Below, piece after piece: positions 1-6,488 of a stretch of DNA of 8,111 nt. The stretch covers positions 1-8,111 of the forward strand of contig JASLFF010000645.1 of NCBI GenBank assembly GCA_030150795.1. The letters are read 5' to 3'. Source of the stretch: Terriglobales bacterium (GTDB lineage: Bacteria > Acidobacteriota > Terriglobia > Terriglobales > Gp1-AA117). Below the pieces are notes generated by a model that was not told the DNA's origin, made no database searches, and worked only from the letters and a program-made list of their open reading frames with translations. Position numbers and translations under genes: made by a program. The number at the start of each line of letters is the position of its first letter. The stretch's first letter is position 1.

Positions 1-92
1 GCGAGCGCGGCGACAAAATCGCGATGAAGCGACCCGGCAATAAAGGTCACCTCCGCAATGGAATCGCGGTATGAGTATTCCAGAGAATCCAA
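1..92 (-). CDS. Start of an unidentified downstream gene (partial, runs off window edge)
   Basis: A minus-strand frame is open from a TTG at 92-90 to the window edge, about 30 codons. It begins L/M-DSLEYSYRDSIAEV and then continues with a mixed hydrophobic stretch. An AAAGG element lies about 7 bases upstream of this TTG, which is a plausible ribosome binding site. A second in-frame TTG lies at 107-105, just after the stop of the preceding gene, and no ATG is available. The fragment is too short to place in a family. The short gap to the upstream gene suggests it continues the operon. It could be a chance open frame. Confidence 0.35.
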   Translation of the reverse strand, partial: MDSLEYSYRDSIAEVTFIAGSLHRDFVAAL

Positions 93-110
93 TTTTTCGC
101 CTTTCAAATG

Positions 111-626
111 TTATCTGCCGCTATCGAACGGTGTGACGGAAGAGTGCTCATGAATAATGACCCACTTGGGCCCTCGGCGCTGAAAAATAAATGTGCCGCG
201 TCCGGTGCCGAAAGCAGGGTCCGCAGGATGGCCCCATACCCAGCTTGTGGTCATCACGGCAGTGTCGCCGTAAAGATCAATGATGCGGTCATTGAAAGCC
301 AGGTCCATGCCGTAGGGTGAGATTTCATGGAGACGCTCAAAAATGTCTTTAAGGTTTTTTTCGATCTTAGGCCATCCCACGATCACTCCTGGACGCGAGG
401 GATCAGGCCAGTACGCGGAGACTTTGGCGTCATTCGCGTAAATCTTTGCCAGCATCTCAACGTTGCCCGTTCTCCAACCGGTCACATACTCATCAAACGT
501 CTTGTTGATTTGCTTTTTTGTTTCATCTTCATTCCGGGCAAATCCGGGGACGACGAGGGTGAGGGCGCAGATAAACAAGGCAAAAGCGGCCACAATGGCT
601 CGCACTCTGGGTTTTGATTGGGCCAT
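111..626 (-). CDS. Exported SnoaL/DUF4440-like (NTF2-fold) protein
   Basis: Protein of 171 residues. The N-terminus has a basic start (MAQSKPRVR) followed by a hydrophobic core of about 18 residues and a small-residue region, so a Sec signal peptide or anchor is likely and the mature domain would be periplasmic. The remainder looks like an NTF2-like fold of the SnoaL/DUF4440 type: an early helix with TFDEYVTGWRTGN, a central YGDTAVMTTSW strand, and a C-terminal GRGTFIFQRRGPKWVIIHEH strand pair, typical of these domains. The ATG at 626 is preferred because AGGAGA (636-631) precedes it; an upstream in-frame ATG at 689 would overlap the ketoreductase gene. It follows that gene by 43 bases. Family members include polyketide cyclases, but many have unknown function, and export argues against acting on an ACP-bound cytoplasmic chain. 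Its role here is unknown. Confidence 0.7.
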   Translation of the reverse strand: MAQSKPRVRAIVAAFALFICALTLVVPGFARNEDETKKQINKTFDEYVTGWRTGNVEMLAKIYANDAKVSAYWPDPSRPGVIVGWPKIEKNLKDIFERLHEISPYGMDLAFNDRIIDLYGDTAVMTTSWVWGHPADPAFGTGRGTFIFQRRGPKWVIIHEHSSVTPFDSGR

Positions 627-669
627 TCCATCTCCTGTGCGGTACAGCTCGATTTTTTTTGACGTGCGT

Positions 670-1425
670 CTAAATTCCAAGTCCGCCATCTACACTCAGC
701 ACCTGTCCGGTAATGTAACTGGCCGCATCGGAAGCCAGAAAGCCCACGACCTTGGCGACTTCTTCTGGACATCCAAACCGCCCCATGGGCGTCAACTGCG
801 TCATTTTCGCCCGGTAAGCAGGTTTGAGATGCGTGACCATGTCCGTCTCAATGTATCCGGGCGCTACTGCGTTGACGGTAACGTTGAAAGGCCCAAACTC
901 GCGCGCCAGTGACTTTGTCATCCCGATCATTCCTGCCTTTGCAGCGGAGTAGTTACTCTGTCCGGATGCTCCCCGCAAGGCGCTGATGGAGGTCACGTTA
1001 ATAATTCGTCCGCTCATCTGGCGCATGAAGAGCGGCGCCACTGCTTTGGTCCAGAAAAAAGCGCCGCGCAGGTTGGTGTCCAACACGTCGTCCCAGTCCT
1101 TCTCTGACATGGATCGGATGGAAGTATCGCGGGTGATCCCTGCATTGTTAATCAATACGTGCACGCCGCCGAATTTGTTCCGCGCCGCGTCCATCACCTG
1201 GGCGACAGAGGCGCTCTCCCGCACATCGGCTTGAATGGCCAGTACGTTTTCTGACTGCCCATTCCCCCCAAATTCCGGCTGGGTCTCTCGTGCGCGCAGA
1301 TACGTGAAGACCACACGGGCCTCCATGGCGAGCAGGCAATCCACGATCGCCTTGCCGATTCCCCGGCTGCCGCCTGTGACAACGGCGGTTTTGCCCTGCA
1401 ATGTGAGAATTGGCTGGCTGATCAT
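670..1425 (-). CDS. fabG-like: 3-oxoacyl-ACP reductase (FabG-type short-chain dehydrogenase), ketoreductase of the type II assembly line
   Basis: Protein of 251 residues, the normal FabG length. It reduces the beta-keto group of the ACP-bound chain using NAD(P)H. The nucleotide-binding motif TGGSRGIG is at about residues 17-24, NNAG at 93-96, the structural Asn at 118, and the catalytic Ser146-Tyr159-Lys163 set sits in VTSIS...YSAAK. The C-terminus carries the usual SYITGQVLSVDGG segment. The ATG at 1425 overlaps the dehydratase stop by four bases (ATGA), which implies translational coupling. A longer open frame upstream only reads through the dehydratase gene. Immediate linkage to ACP and dehydratase genes points to a dedicated pathway enzyme rather than the housekeeping FabG, though sequence alone cannot separate the two. 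Confidence 0.92.
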   Translation of the reverse strand: MISQPILTLQGKTAVVTGGSRGIGKAIVDCLLAMEARVVFTYLRARETQPEFGGNGQSENVLAIQADVRESASVAQVMDAARNKFGGVHVLINNAGITRDTSIRSMSEKDWDDVLDTNLRGAFFWTKAVAPLFMRQMSGRIINVTSISALRGASGQSNYSAAKAGMIGMTKSLAREFGPFNVTVNAVAPGYIETDMVTHLKPAYRAKMTQLTPMGRFGCPEEVAKVVGFLASDAASYITGQVLSVDGGLGI

Positions 1426-1910
1426 TTTTCCCGGTCCGCAACCTTGGATCCAAGCGTCAGCTCCGCGGAACAAGCAATGTCTCCATCCACGCGGACGTAG
1501 CACTTGGTCAGCACCGCATAGCTAAGTTGTTTCAGCAAAACGACCTCTATTTCCATGACATCCCCTGGTACGATCATGCGCTGAAACTGCGCTTCCACGC
1601 GCCCCAGGTATTTAGCCACCTCAGGGTGCGCGTCCCCGCGGCTGAGGGTATCAAACAGCGAAGCTGCCTGGGCCATCGCTTCAATCATGAGGACCCCGGG
1701 CATGATCGCCTGTTTGGGGAAATGCCCGAGGAACCAGATCTCATTGCCGGTGATGTTCTTGAGCGCAACCATGCGCGCTCCCTTTTCCATGACGGTCACG
1801 CGGTCCAACATCAGCATCGGGAAACGGTGGAGCATGATGTCCCGAATCTGTTCGTAGTCAAGAACTGGGGCCATTGACGCTGAGGGCGCGGCGGATTGCA
1901 CTTGTTTCAT
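1422..1910 (-). CDS. fabZ-like: 3-hydroxyacyl-ACP dehydratase, FabZ-type hotdog fold
   Basis: Protein of 162 residues. It removes water from the 3-hydroxyacyl-ACP made by the adjacent reductase, giving a trans-2-enoyl chain. The family motif HRFPMLMLDRV is at residues 28-38. The catalytic His63 lies in LGHFPKQAIMPG and the catalytic Glu77 in MIEAMAQ; their 14-residue spacing matches FabZ. The N-terminal 15 residues (Ser/Ala-rich) are extra relative to the core fold. The start codon lies six bases after the ACP stop, with only a weak purine-rich site (CGGCGG), so translation is probably coupled to the ACP gene. With no enoyl reductase in view, the double bonds it makes would be retained. Confidence 0.92.
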   Translation of the reverse strand: MKQVQSAAPSASMAPVLDYEQIRDIMLHRFPMLMLDRVTVMEKGARMVALKNITGNEIWFLGHFPKQAIMPGVLMIEAMAQAASLFDTLSRGDAHPEVAKYLGRVEAQFQRMIVPGDVMEIEVVLLKQLSYAVLTKCYVRVDGDIACSAELTLGSKVADREK

Positions 1911-1916
1911 CCGCCG

Positions 1917-2168
1917 TTATGCCTTGACTGCCATCTTGGAGTGCTTGGAAATGCGGTCCACGATAGAATTAATCGAGGTAAAGTTCTTCAACTCTTCCTC
2001 GCTGATCTCAATGTGGTAGGTTCGCTCCAGCAATACCAGGAGTTGCACCGCCTGTAATGAATCAACGCCCAAGTCAGCCAGTTCAGCGGAACAGTCAATC
2101 GACTCTTCCGGCAAGTCAAGAAATCCGGAAACAGCGTTCGTTAATGTGCTGCGAATCTGTTCTTCCAT
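1917..2168 (-). CDS. Acyl carrier protein
   Basis: Protein of 83 residues, acidic and helical, the usual ACP size. The phosphopantetheine attachment serine is Ser37 in LGVDSLQAVQ, the standard G-x-DSL motif. A phosphopantetheinyl transferase elsewhere in the genome must activate it. It would carry the growing chain between the ketosynthase pair, ketoreductase and dehydratase encoded next to it, and then donate the chain to an acyltransferase. The basic C-terminal tail (KHSKMAVKA) is a small departure from most ACPs. It is the only ACP in the window. The gene begins 22 bases after the thioredoxin-like gene; a GAGG element lies about 10 bases before its ATG, a rather long spacing. Confidence 0.95.
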   Translation of the reverse strand: MEEQIRSTLTNAVSGFLDLPEESIDCSAELADLGVDSLQAVQLLVLLERTYHIEISEEELKNFTSINSIVDRISKHSKMAVKA

Positions 2169-2190
2169 TTTGTTAATGCCTCAGTTCTGT

Positions 2191-2772
2191 TTAATTTGAA
2201 GGTTTAGGAGCGTTGGCGCTGACATTGCCGATCTCACGCAAGATGGGCTGCAACTCTTCCGCCGTCCCTTTGCCAAAGGCCGTGGCGCGAAGAATACCTT
2301 TTTCATCTACCAGATATACGTTAGTTACATCTTCGTGAAACCCATAGGTCTTGGCGAACGTACCGTCCCAGTCGAGAAGGATTGCGCCATTCTGCTTGCC
2401 ATCTGTTGTTTTCTGGTACTTGCGTTTTATGTTGTCCTGCAAAAACCCTGGCGCTCCCTTGAAGTTGGCCAGAAACACAAACGTGATCACCCGGTTGGGG
2501 CCGCCCGGATAAACCTTGCGCACACCAGTCATCCAGTTCGATAAATAATCATTGCCCACACGGTCCCAGGCAATAATCAGGATCGTCCGGCCTTTGTACT
2601 CTGAGATCAGTTTTGTTTCTTTATCAAACTGGTCCTTGAAAGTCAGGTCAGGGGCAGGTGATCCCAGTGAAATCCCCTGCGGCGCGCCTGCTAACGCGGC
2701 TGAAGCAGCCACGGTGAGTACCGCGAAGTACACAGCTAGAGAGTGAACGATTTTCATGTTTTTAATTTTCAT
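2191..2772 (-). CDS. Exported cysteine-free thioredoxin-fold protein
   Basis: Protein of 193 residues (188 if the second in-frame ATG at 2757 is used). It has a signal peptide: a lysine-rich start, a hydrophobic core, and a probable cleavage after ALA just before GAPQG. The mature part reads like a TlpA/AhpC/YtfJ-type thioredoxin fold: a G-SPAPDLTFKDQFD opening, a GRTILIIAWD strand, and a late NVYLVDEKGILRATAFGKG segment typical of the family. At the place where redox members carry CxxC it reads AWDRVGND, and the whole protein contains no cysteine. It therefore cannot be a thiol oxidoreductase and may be a binding or scaffold protein, as proposed for cysteine-less members. The first start overlaps the end of the KS-beta gene by 11 bases; neither start has a clear ribosome binding site. 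The fold is inferred from motif pattern only. Confidence 0.62.
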   Translation of the reverse strand: MKIKNMKIVHSLAVYFAVLTVAASAALAGAPQGISLGSPAPDLTFKDQFDKETKLISEYKGRTILIIAWDRVGNDYLSNWMTGVRKVYPGGPNRVITFVFLANFKGAPGFLQDNIKRKYQKTTDGKQNGAILLDWDGTFAKTYGFHEDVTNVYLVDEKGILRATAFGKGTAEELQPILREIGNVSANAPKPSN

Positions 2773-3961
2773 AGGCTTTTAGTATCAGACTCGCAAAGTT
2801 TCCTGAACTTCCAAAAGTGTTGACCATGACGGAGGACACGGATTTGGGCTGTGTGTTTACCACGACTGTTCCAATCGGGCACTGCGAATCTGATTCAGTA
2901 AAGTGAATCGTTCCCGGAACAGTCTGGTGATGAAGAGCCAACGCTGCCATTGCGCTTTGAATCGCCCCGGCGGCGCTATAGGTTTCTCCCAGCATGGATT
3001 TCACGGCCGTGAGATTGGGAACGCTCCCATGGAAAACCTCAGAAAGCGCGTGGGCCTCCAGCATGTCGCCTTTCTGGCTTCCATTGCCGCCCGCAAAAAT
3101 CACATCAATCTGGTCAGGCTCCATGGCGGCCTGCCGCAGAGCCCTTTCCATCGATTGCACGCCGGCTTTGATTTCGCTGGCATCTTCGGGTGCGGGAGTC
3201 AGGCAGGAACCGTAGCCCGCAATTTCAGCATAGATCGGGGCCTCGCGGCCTTTCGCGTGGTCCAGTTCTTCCAGTACCAGCACGGCGCTGCCCTCGCCCA
3301 TGAGAATGCCGGTGCGCATGGAATCAAAAGGCTTTGCAGCTGAACTAGCGAGCAAGTGCTGCGTGTGATAGCCAAAGAAGCGTTCAAAGCACAAATCTTC
3401 CACTCCTCCCGCCAGCACTGTGGTGGCGCGCCCAAGGTCAATAAATTGCATTCCATACTGGATAGCATCCAGGCTGGCTGTCTGGCCGTTAGACAAAGTG
3501 GTGTTGAATGCATCAACGCCAAGCACGATCGATACCTGGCATGCCGGTGCGCTTGAGCCTGTACTGGGAAACATCAGCGGATCGGCGATGCGCGGGCCAT
3601 TGCGCAATGCTTCCTGATCAAATTTTGCCAGCGGAGCCAAGCCCGTAAGTGTTGACCCGTAAACCACCCCAATGTTGTCTTTATTTTCCGGGGTGACTGT
3701 GATTTTGGCGTCCTCCAATGCGAACTTGGCTGCGGCAAATCCCATGATCATGCCCCGGCTTACGGCCCACACACTTTTGCGGCCGCGCAACTGGCTTACA
3801 TCTTTGATCTCTGCGGCTTTCACCGTTCCGAAACCTGAAGCGTCAAATGTTGAAATGTCGGAGGCGCCGTCTTGTCCCGCGCACACAGCTTGCCACGCCT
3901 GGTCTTTTCCGGCGCCCACGGGCAATACCATGCCTATTCCGGTTACAACAATTCGTCGCAT
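2762..3961 (-). CDS. KS-beta / chain length factor-like ketosynthase with inactive catalytic site
   Basis: Protein of 399 residues with full KAS II (FabF) architecture from RRIVVTGIGMVLPVG to the C-terminal NTFGSSGNFASLIL. Aligned by eye to the neighbouring ketosynthase, the nucleophile position is Gln160 (SNGQTASLDAI, where the partner has TACAAS), the first histidine is replaced by Gly291 (AGGNGS versus AHGTGT), and the second by Glu326 (SMLGET versus SMLGHT). Lys321 is kept. Gln at the Cys site followed by small residues and LDA is the hallmark of chain length factors, which pair with an active KS and set chain length. Loss of both histidines argues against a decarboxylating KSQ role. The ATG at 3961 is preferred, with GAGAG about 5 bases upstream; an in-frame GTG at 3967 is the alternative. 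It starts 9 bases after the KS-alpha stop, as expected for a heterodimer pair. Confidence 0.88.
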   Translation of the reverse strand: MRRIVVTGIGMVLPVGAGKDQAWQAVCAGQDGASDISTFDASGFGTVKAAEIKDVSQLRGRKSVWAVSRGMIMGFAAAKFALEDAKITVTPENKDNIGVVYGSTLTGLAPLAKFDQEALRNGPRIADPLMFPSTGSSAPACQVSIVLGVDAFNTTLSNGQTASLDAIQYGMQFIDLGRATTVLAGGVEDLCFERFFGYHTQHLLASSAAKPFDSMRTGILMGEGSAVLVLEELDHAKGREAPIYAEIAGYGSCLTPAPEDASEIKAGVQSMERALRQAAMEPDQIDVIFAGGNGSQKGDMLEAHALSEVFHGSVPNLTAVKSMLGETYSAAGAIQSAMAALALHHQTVPGTIHFTESDSQCPIGTVVVNTQPKSVSSVMVNTFGSSGNFASLILKAYEN

Positions 3962-3970
3962 GATCACTCT

Positions 3971-5203
3971 CTACTTGCCGTTGCTCGAATATTCGCGCAA
4001 CACCAGCGCCGCGCAATTACCTCCAAACGCAAAGGAATTGCTCAGCACGGTGCGGACTTTCTTCTCTCTCGCGCAATTCGGCACATAATCCAGGTCGCAT
4101 TCAGGATCAGCCTCGCAATAGTTGATCGTCGGCGGCAACACGTTATTCTGGATCGCCAGGATGCTGGCTACCGCTTCAATCGCGCCCGCTGCTCCCATCG
4201 TGTGGCCCAGCATTGATTTGATGGAACTCATGGGAATCGAATACGCGGCGTCTCCAAAAACGCGCTTCATGGCCATGGTTTCAATCTTGTCATTGGCGGG
4301 AGTGCCTGTGCCGTGGGCGCTGATGTAATCAATGCTGTCCGCTGCGACCTGCCCTTCGCGGAACGCCTGCTGCACCGCCCGGACAGCTCCCCTGGCCTGC
4401 GGATGAGGCGCGGTCATGTGATAAGCATCATTACTCGTGCCGTAAGAAACCACTTCTGCGTAGATATGGGCCCCGCGCCGGCGTGCGCCGCTGGCGCGTT
4501 CCAAAACCAGCATGGCTGCGCCCTCACTCACACACATTCCTTTGCGATGAAGGTCAAAGGGCTGGCAGCGTTCCGGCGCGACCGCCAGCATGGAATTAAA
4601 GCCGGTGAATACCACGCGAGAGAGCGGATCAGATCCGCCCGCAACCATAAGATCGACTGCTCCCATGCGCAAAAGATCGGCCGCATAGCCAATGGCATAG
4701 TTGCTGGCAGCACACGCCGTGGACATGATGCTGGCCGGGCCGCTCCAGTTGAATTCACGCGCCACTGCAATCGGCACCATTTCAGAAGGAAACTGGAACA
4801 TATCCACTGCGCGAGCGCCTTGCATGTCTCCGGAAGCAAGGCAGGTATCCAGTTTTTCCGCCGTGGGACTTTCACCCATGGTTGTGCCGCACACTACTCC
4901 GGCGCGATCAGGCTGCACATCTTCACGATCGATTCCACTGTCTTCAAATGCCAGGCGGCTTGCGCTCACGGCCAGATGGGCGCAGCGCCCTACGCTTTGG
5001 GGATTACTGTTCTTGAAATATGGTTCTGGAGAGAAGTTCTGTACTTCTCCGCCACGATGCGTGCGATATAACGAGGTGTCAAGAGAGCGTATGGGGCGGA
5101 TTCCATTTTCGCCCCGCAAAAGCGCTTCCCAGAACTCCGCTTTTCCCGTGCCGATGGGGGTCACAAGCCCCAGCCCTGTTACAACCACCGGATCTGCGCT
5201 CAT
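3971..5203 (-). CDS. KS-alpha: active beta-ketoacyl-ACP synthase, KAS II / type II PKS type
   Basis: Protein of 410 residues, standard KAS II length. It performs decarboxylative Claisen condensation of malonyl-ACP with the growing acyl chain. The triad is complete: Cys164 in MSTACAASNYAIG, His297 in SAHGTGTPAND, and His334 in SIKSMLGHTMGAAGA, with the conserved Lys329. The C-terminal NSFAFGGNCAALVL glycine-rich loop is present. The start at 5203 is chosen because GGGGAG (5215-5210) lies 6 bases upstream and the protein then opens with the canonical VVVTGLGLVTPIG; a longer frame exists upstream but lies inside the M50 gene. ATGA overlap with the M50 stop couples translation. Followed at once by its catalytically dead partner, it is best read as the KS-alpha of a type II PKS, not a housekeeping FabF. 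Confidence 0.95.
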   Translation of the reverse strand: MSADPVVVTGLGLVTPIGTGKAEFWEALLRGENGIRPIRSLDTSLYRTHRGGEVQNFSPEPYFKNSNPQSVGRCAHLAVSASRLAFEDSGIDREDVQPDRAGVVCGTTMGESPTAEKLDTCLASGDMQGARAVDMFQFPSEMVPIAVAREFNWSGPASIMSTACAASNYAIGYAADLLRMGAVDLMVAGGSDPLSRVVFTGFNSMLAVAPERCQPFDLHRKGMCVSEGAAMLVLERASGARRRGAHIYAEVVSYGTSNDAYHMTAPHPQARGAVRAVQQAFREGQVAADSIDYISAHGTGTPANDKIETMAMKRVFGDAAYSIPMSSIKSMLGHTMGAAGAIEAVASILAIQNNVLPPTINYCEADPECDLDYVPNCAREKKVRTVLSNSFAFGGNCAALVLREYSSNGK

Positions 5204-6363
5204 GATTTGCTCCCCAGGGCTGCACCCATCGCCGACTTTCGCGCTAACGCAAGCACGATTTGGCGGACAATCAACAGAACTGTGACTGCCGCGATGACTC
5301 CATACCCCAGCACGGAATGGGAGAAAAAGTGCAGAATTCTCAAGACATTCCGCTGCCACAACAGGGCCAGCAACACGAAGCTGGAAATCCCAAACAGGAT
5401 GAGTACGGCTGAAGGTCTGCGCCGCAAGCGAAACATGTCCCCCATCGCGCGCCACGCATGCAAGCGCAGGTTATGAGAACGAACCAGCGTACACAGAATG
5501 AAATATCCATCCGTCGGCATCAGGGGACAGAGATTCCATACGGCCACCAGAAGATTGACCTGCGCGAGTGTAGTCAACCATAAATGAGGAAACCCGTTTC
5601 CGCTAACAAAAGCGGAACCGATGTATGCCGCGGAGGCGGCCATCAGGCTGCCCAAAGGGCCCGCTCCCCAGATTCTGAGACGAATGCGTGGAGGCACCGT
5701 GTACATACCTGGAATCGAAAGCACCAGATAGGGAATGAAGCCAAGATAGCCGAGCAGGCGAAAGCGTGAAGGAACCAGACCATATCTGCACGCCGTCACG
5801 GCATGAGCGCCTTCATGCAACAGGATGGAAAGTAGAATACCTGCCAGCACCGCCAGCCACTGTTGCGCGCCAATGGGCCGCCAGACTCTCGGAAGCGCCA
5901 AATGTAGTGAACTTATTCCAGAGTAGAAAAATGTGGCAATCGCACCTGCGACCGCTACAAATGGCAGCCATGATAACACCGGATAACTGCGGGGAATCCA
6001 GTTGGCCTTGCGAAAAAAAAGTCCCAGGTTCAGTTCCAGCACGCGCAAAGAAACCCGGCTCATGTCACCCGCAAAGGGGATTCCGGCAATCAGTCCGGCG
6101 GTCGCGGCTTTGCGGTAAAGACTATTCATGTCTACCGCCCAACCTGCCGCGCGCAGCGAACTTGAAATCTCATCGAGAGTATGCTCGCCATCCATGGCGG
6201 AAAGGGCATGCTTGACCGCTGCGCACTTTTCCGCGGGCGTCTGGATATAACGGTCCAGTTCGCGTATTCCCAGAACATGCGTTCCAGGAAATAACTCCCA
6301 CGCGCCCAGCGGACCCGCCAAGGCTGGCTTGGTCCCGCCCGGATTGTGCCCGTGTTCTTGCAT
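5200..6363 (-). CDS. PqqD-like domain fused to M50-family membrane zinc metalloprotease
   Basis: Protein of 387 residues. Residues ~22-98 resemble a PqqD-type winged helix, with the ALSAMDGEHTLDEISSSL helix and a YRKAATAGLIAG end; PqqD domains bind leader peptides in RiPP pathways. Several hydrophobic segments follow (about 128-150, 167-190, 203-220, 235-253, 262-290, and two near the C-terminus). The M50 zinc site is intact: HEGAH at 183-187 within a membrane segment, and NLCPLMPTDGY at 277-287 giving the third ligand Asp285. The architecture recalls the YydH-like 'peptide zinc metalloprotease' proteins found with modified peptides. Its likely role is to cleave a small peptide at or in the membrane. 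The ATG at 6363 is chosen for GGGAAG (6376-6371) seven bases upstream; an in-frame TTG at 6447 falls inside a hairpin loop and is unlikely. Its stop overlaps the KS-alpha start. Confidence 0.87.
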   Translation of the reverse strand: MQEHGHNPGGTKPALAGPLGAWELFPGTHVLGIRELDRYIQTPAEKCAAVKHALSAMDGEHTLDEISSSLRAAGWAVDMNSLYRKAATAGLIAGIPFAGDMSRVSLRVLELNLGLFFRKANWIPRSYPVLSWLPFVAVAGAIATFFYSGISSLHLALPRVWRPIGAQQWLAVLAGILLSILLHEGAHAVTACRYGLVPSRFRLLGYLGFIPYLVLSIPGMYTVPPRIRLRIWGAGPLGSLMAASAAYIGSAFVSGNGFPHLWLTTLAQVNLLVAVWNLCPLMPTDGYFILCTLVRSHNLRLHAWRAMGDMFRLRRRPSAVLILFGISSFVLLALLWQRNVLRILHFFSHSVLGYGVIAAVTVLLIVRQIVLALARKSAMGAALGSKS

Positions 6364-6370
6364 GCAAGAA

Positions 6371-6376
6371 CTTCCC
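6371..6376 (-). promoter_or_regulatory. Ribosome binding site deciding the M50 protease start
   Basis: GGGAAG on the minus strand, 7 bases before the ATG at 6363. No comparable site precedes the upstream in-frame TTG at 6447, so this fixes the shorter reading of the protease. Confidence 0.6.
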
Positions 6377-6420
6377 TGGTCCTGCTTTCGCTGAAGATTT
6401 TGTTGGTTTGTTGAAGAGCC

Positions 6421-6474
6421 CAACTGGAAGCGCGGCCACCAGAGCAATAGCTCGGTGGCTGCGGCTCCCAGTTG
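6421..6474 (-). terminator. Long imperfect stem-loop between the small peptide gene and the protease gene (attenuator or processing site)
   Basis: The 54 bases fold back almost completely. Positions 6421-6427 pair with 6474-6468, there is one A-C mismatch (6428/6467), 6429-6430 pair with 6466-6465, G6464 bulges, 6431-6440 pair with 6463-6454 (including one G-U), one base bulges (6441), and 6442-6445 pair with 6453-6450 around a 4-base loop at 6446-6449. That is about 23 base pairs, mostly GC. It lies 14 bases after the small ORF's stop codon in the sense of transcription. No U-tract follows, so it is not a classical intrinsic terminator. It is better read as a partial attenuator or an mRNA end-stabilising or processing structure that keeps the short peptide message in excess over the genes after it. 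Confidence 0.7.
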
Positions 6475-6488
6475 CGATCTGTTGTTTG

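Noticed and set aside
463..912. Plus-strand open frame of 149 codons opposite the SnoaL-like and ketoreductase genes
   Set aside because: It spans the ends of two well-supported minus-strand genes and has low-complexity composition without motifs.
2762..3961. KS-beta as a KSQ-type malonyl decarboxylase
   Set aside because: Gln at the Cys site would fit, but both active-site histidines needed for decarboxylation are also replaced (Gly and Glu), which favours a chain length factor role.
4313..5071. Plus-strand open frame of 252 codons opposite KS-alpha
   Set aside because: It lies wholly inside a gene with a complete catalytic triad on the other strand; the translation is rich in Arg, His, Cys and Ala with no family motif, typical of an antisense shadow.
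4701..5285. Plus-strand open frame of 194 codons across the KS-alpha start
   Set aside because: It crosses the KS-alpha/M50 junction in antisense, shows no domain pattern and has no ribosome binding site that I can see.
5766..6215. Plus-strand open frame of 149 codons opposite the M50 protease
   Set aside because: Antisense to the HEGAH and PqqD-like regions, with no recognisable protein features.
6364..6447. Longer M50 protease starting at an in-frame TTG at 6447
   Set aside because: The TTG lies in the loop of the strong hairpin, has no ribosome binding site, and the added residues are low-complexity; the ATG at 6363 has GGGAAG upstream.
6421..6474. Hairpin as an insertion-sequence end or mobile element remnant
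   Set aside because: It is a single compact stem-loop with no transposase gene, no direct repeats and no matching copy in the window.
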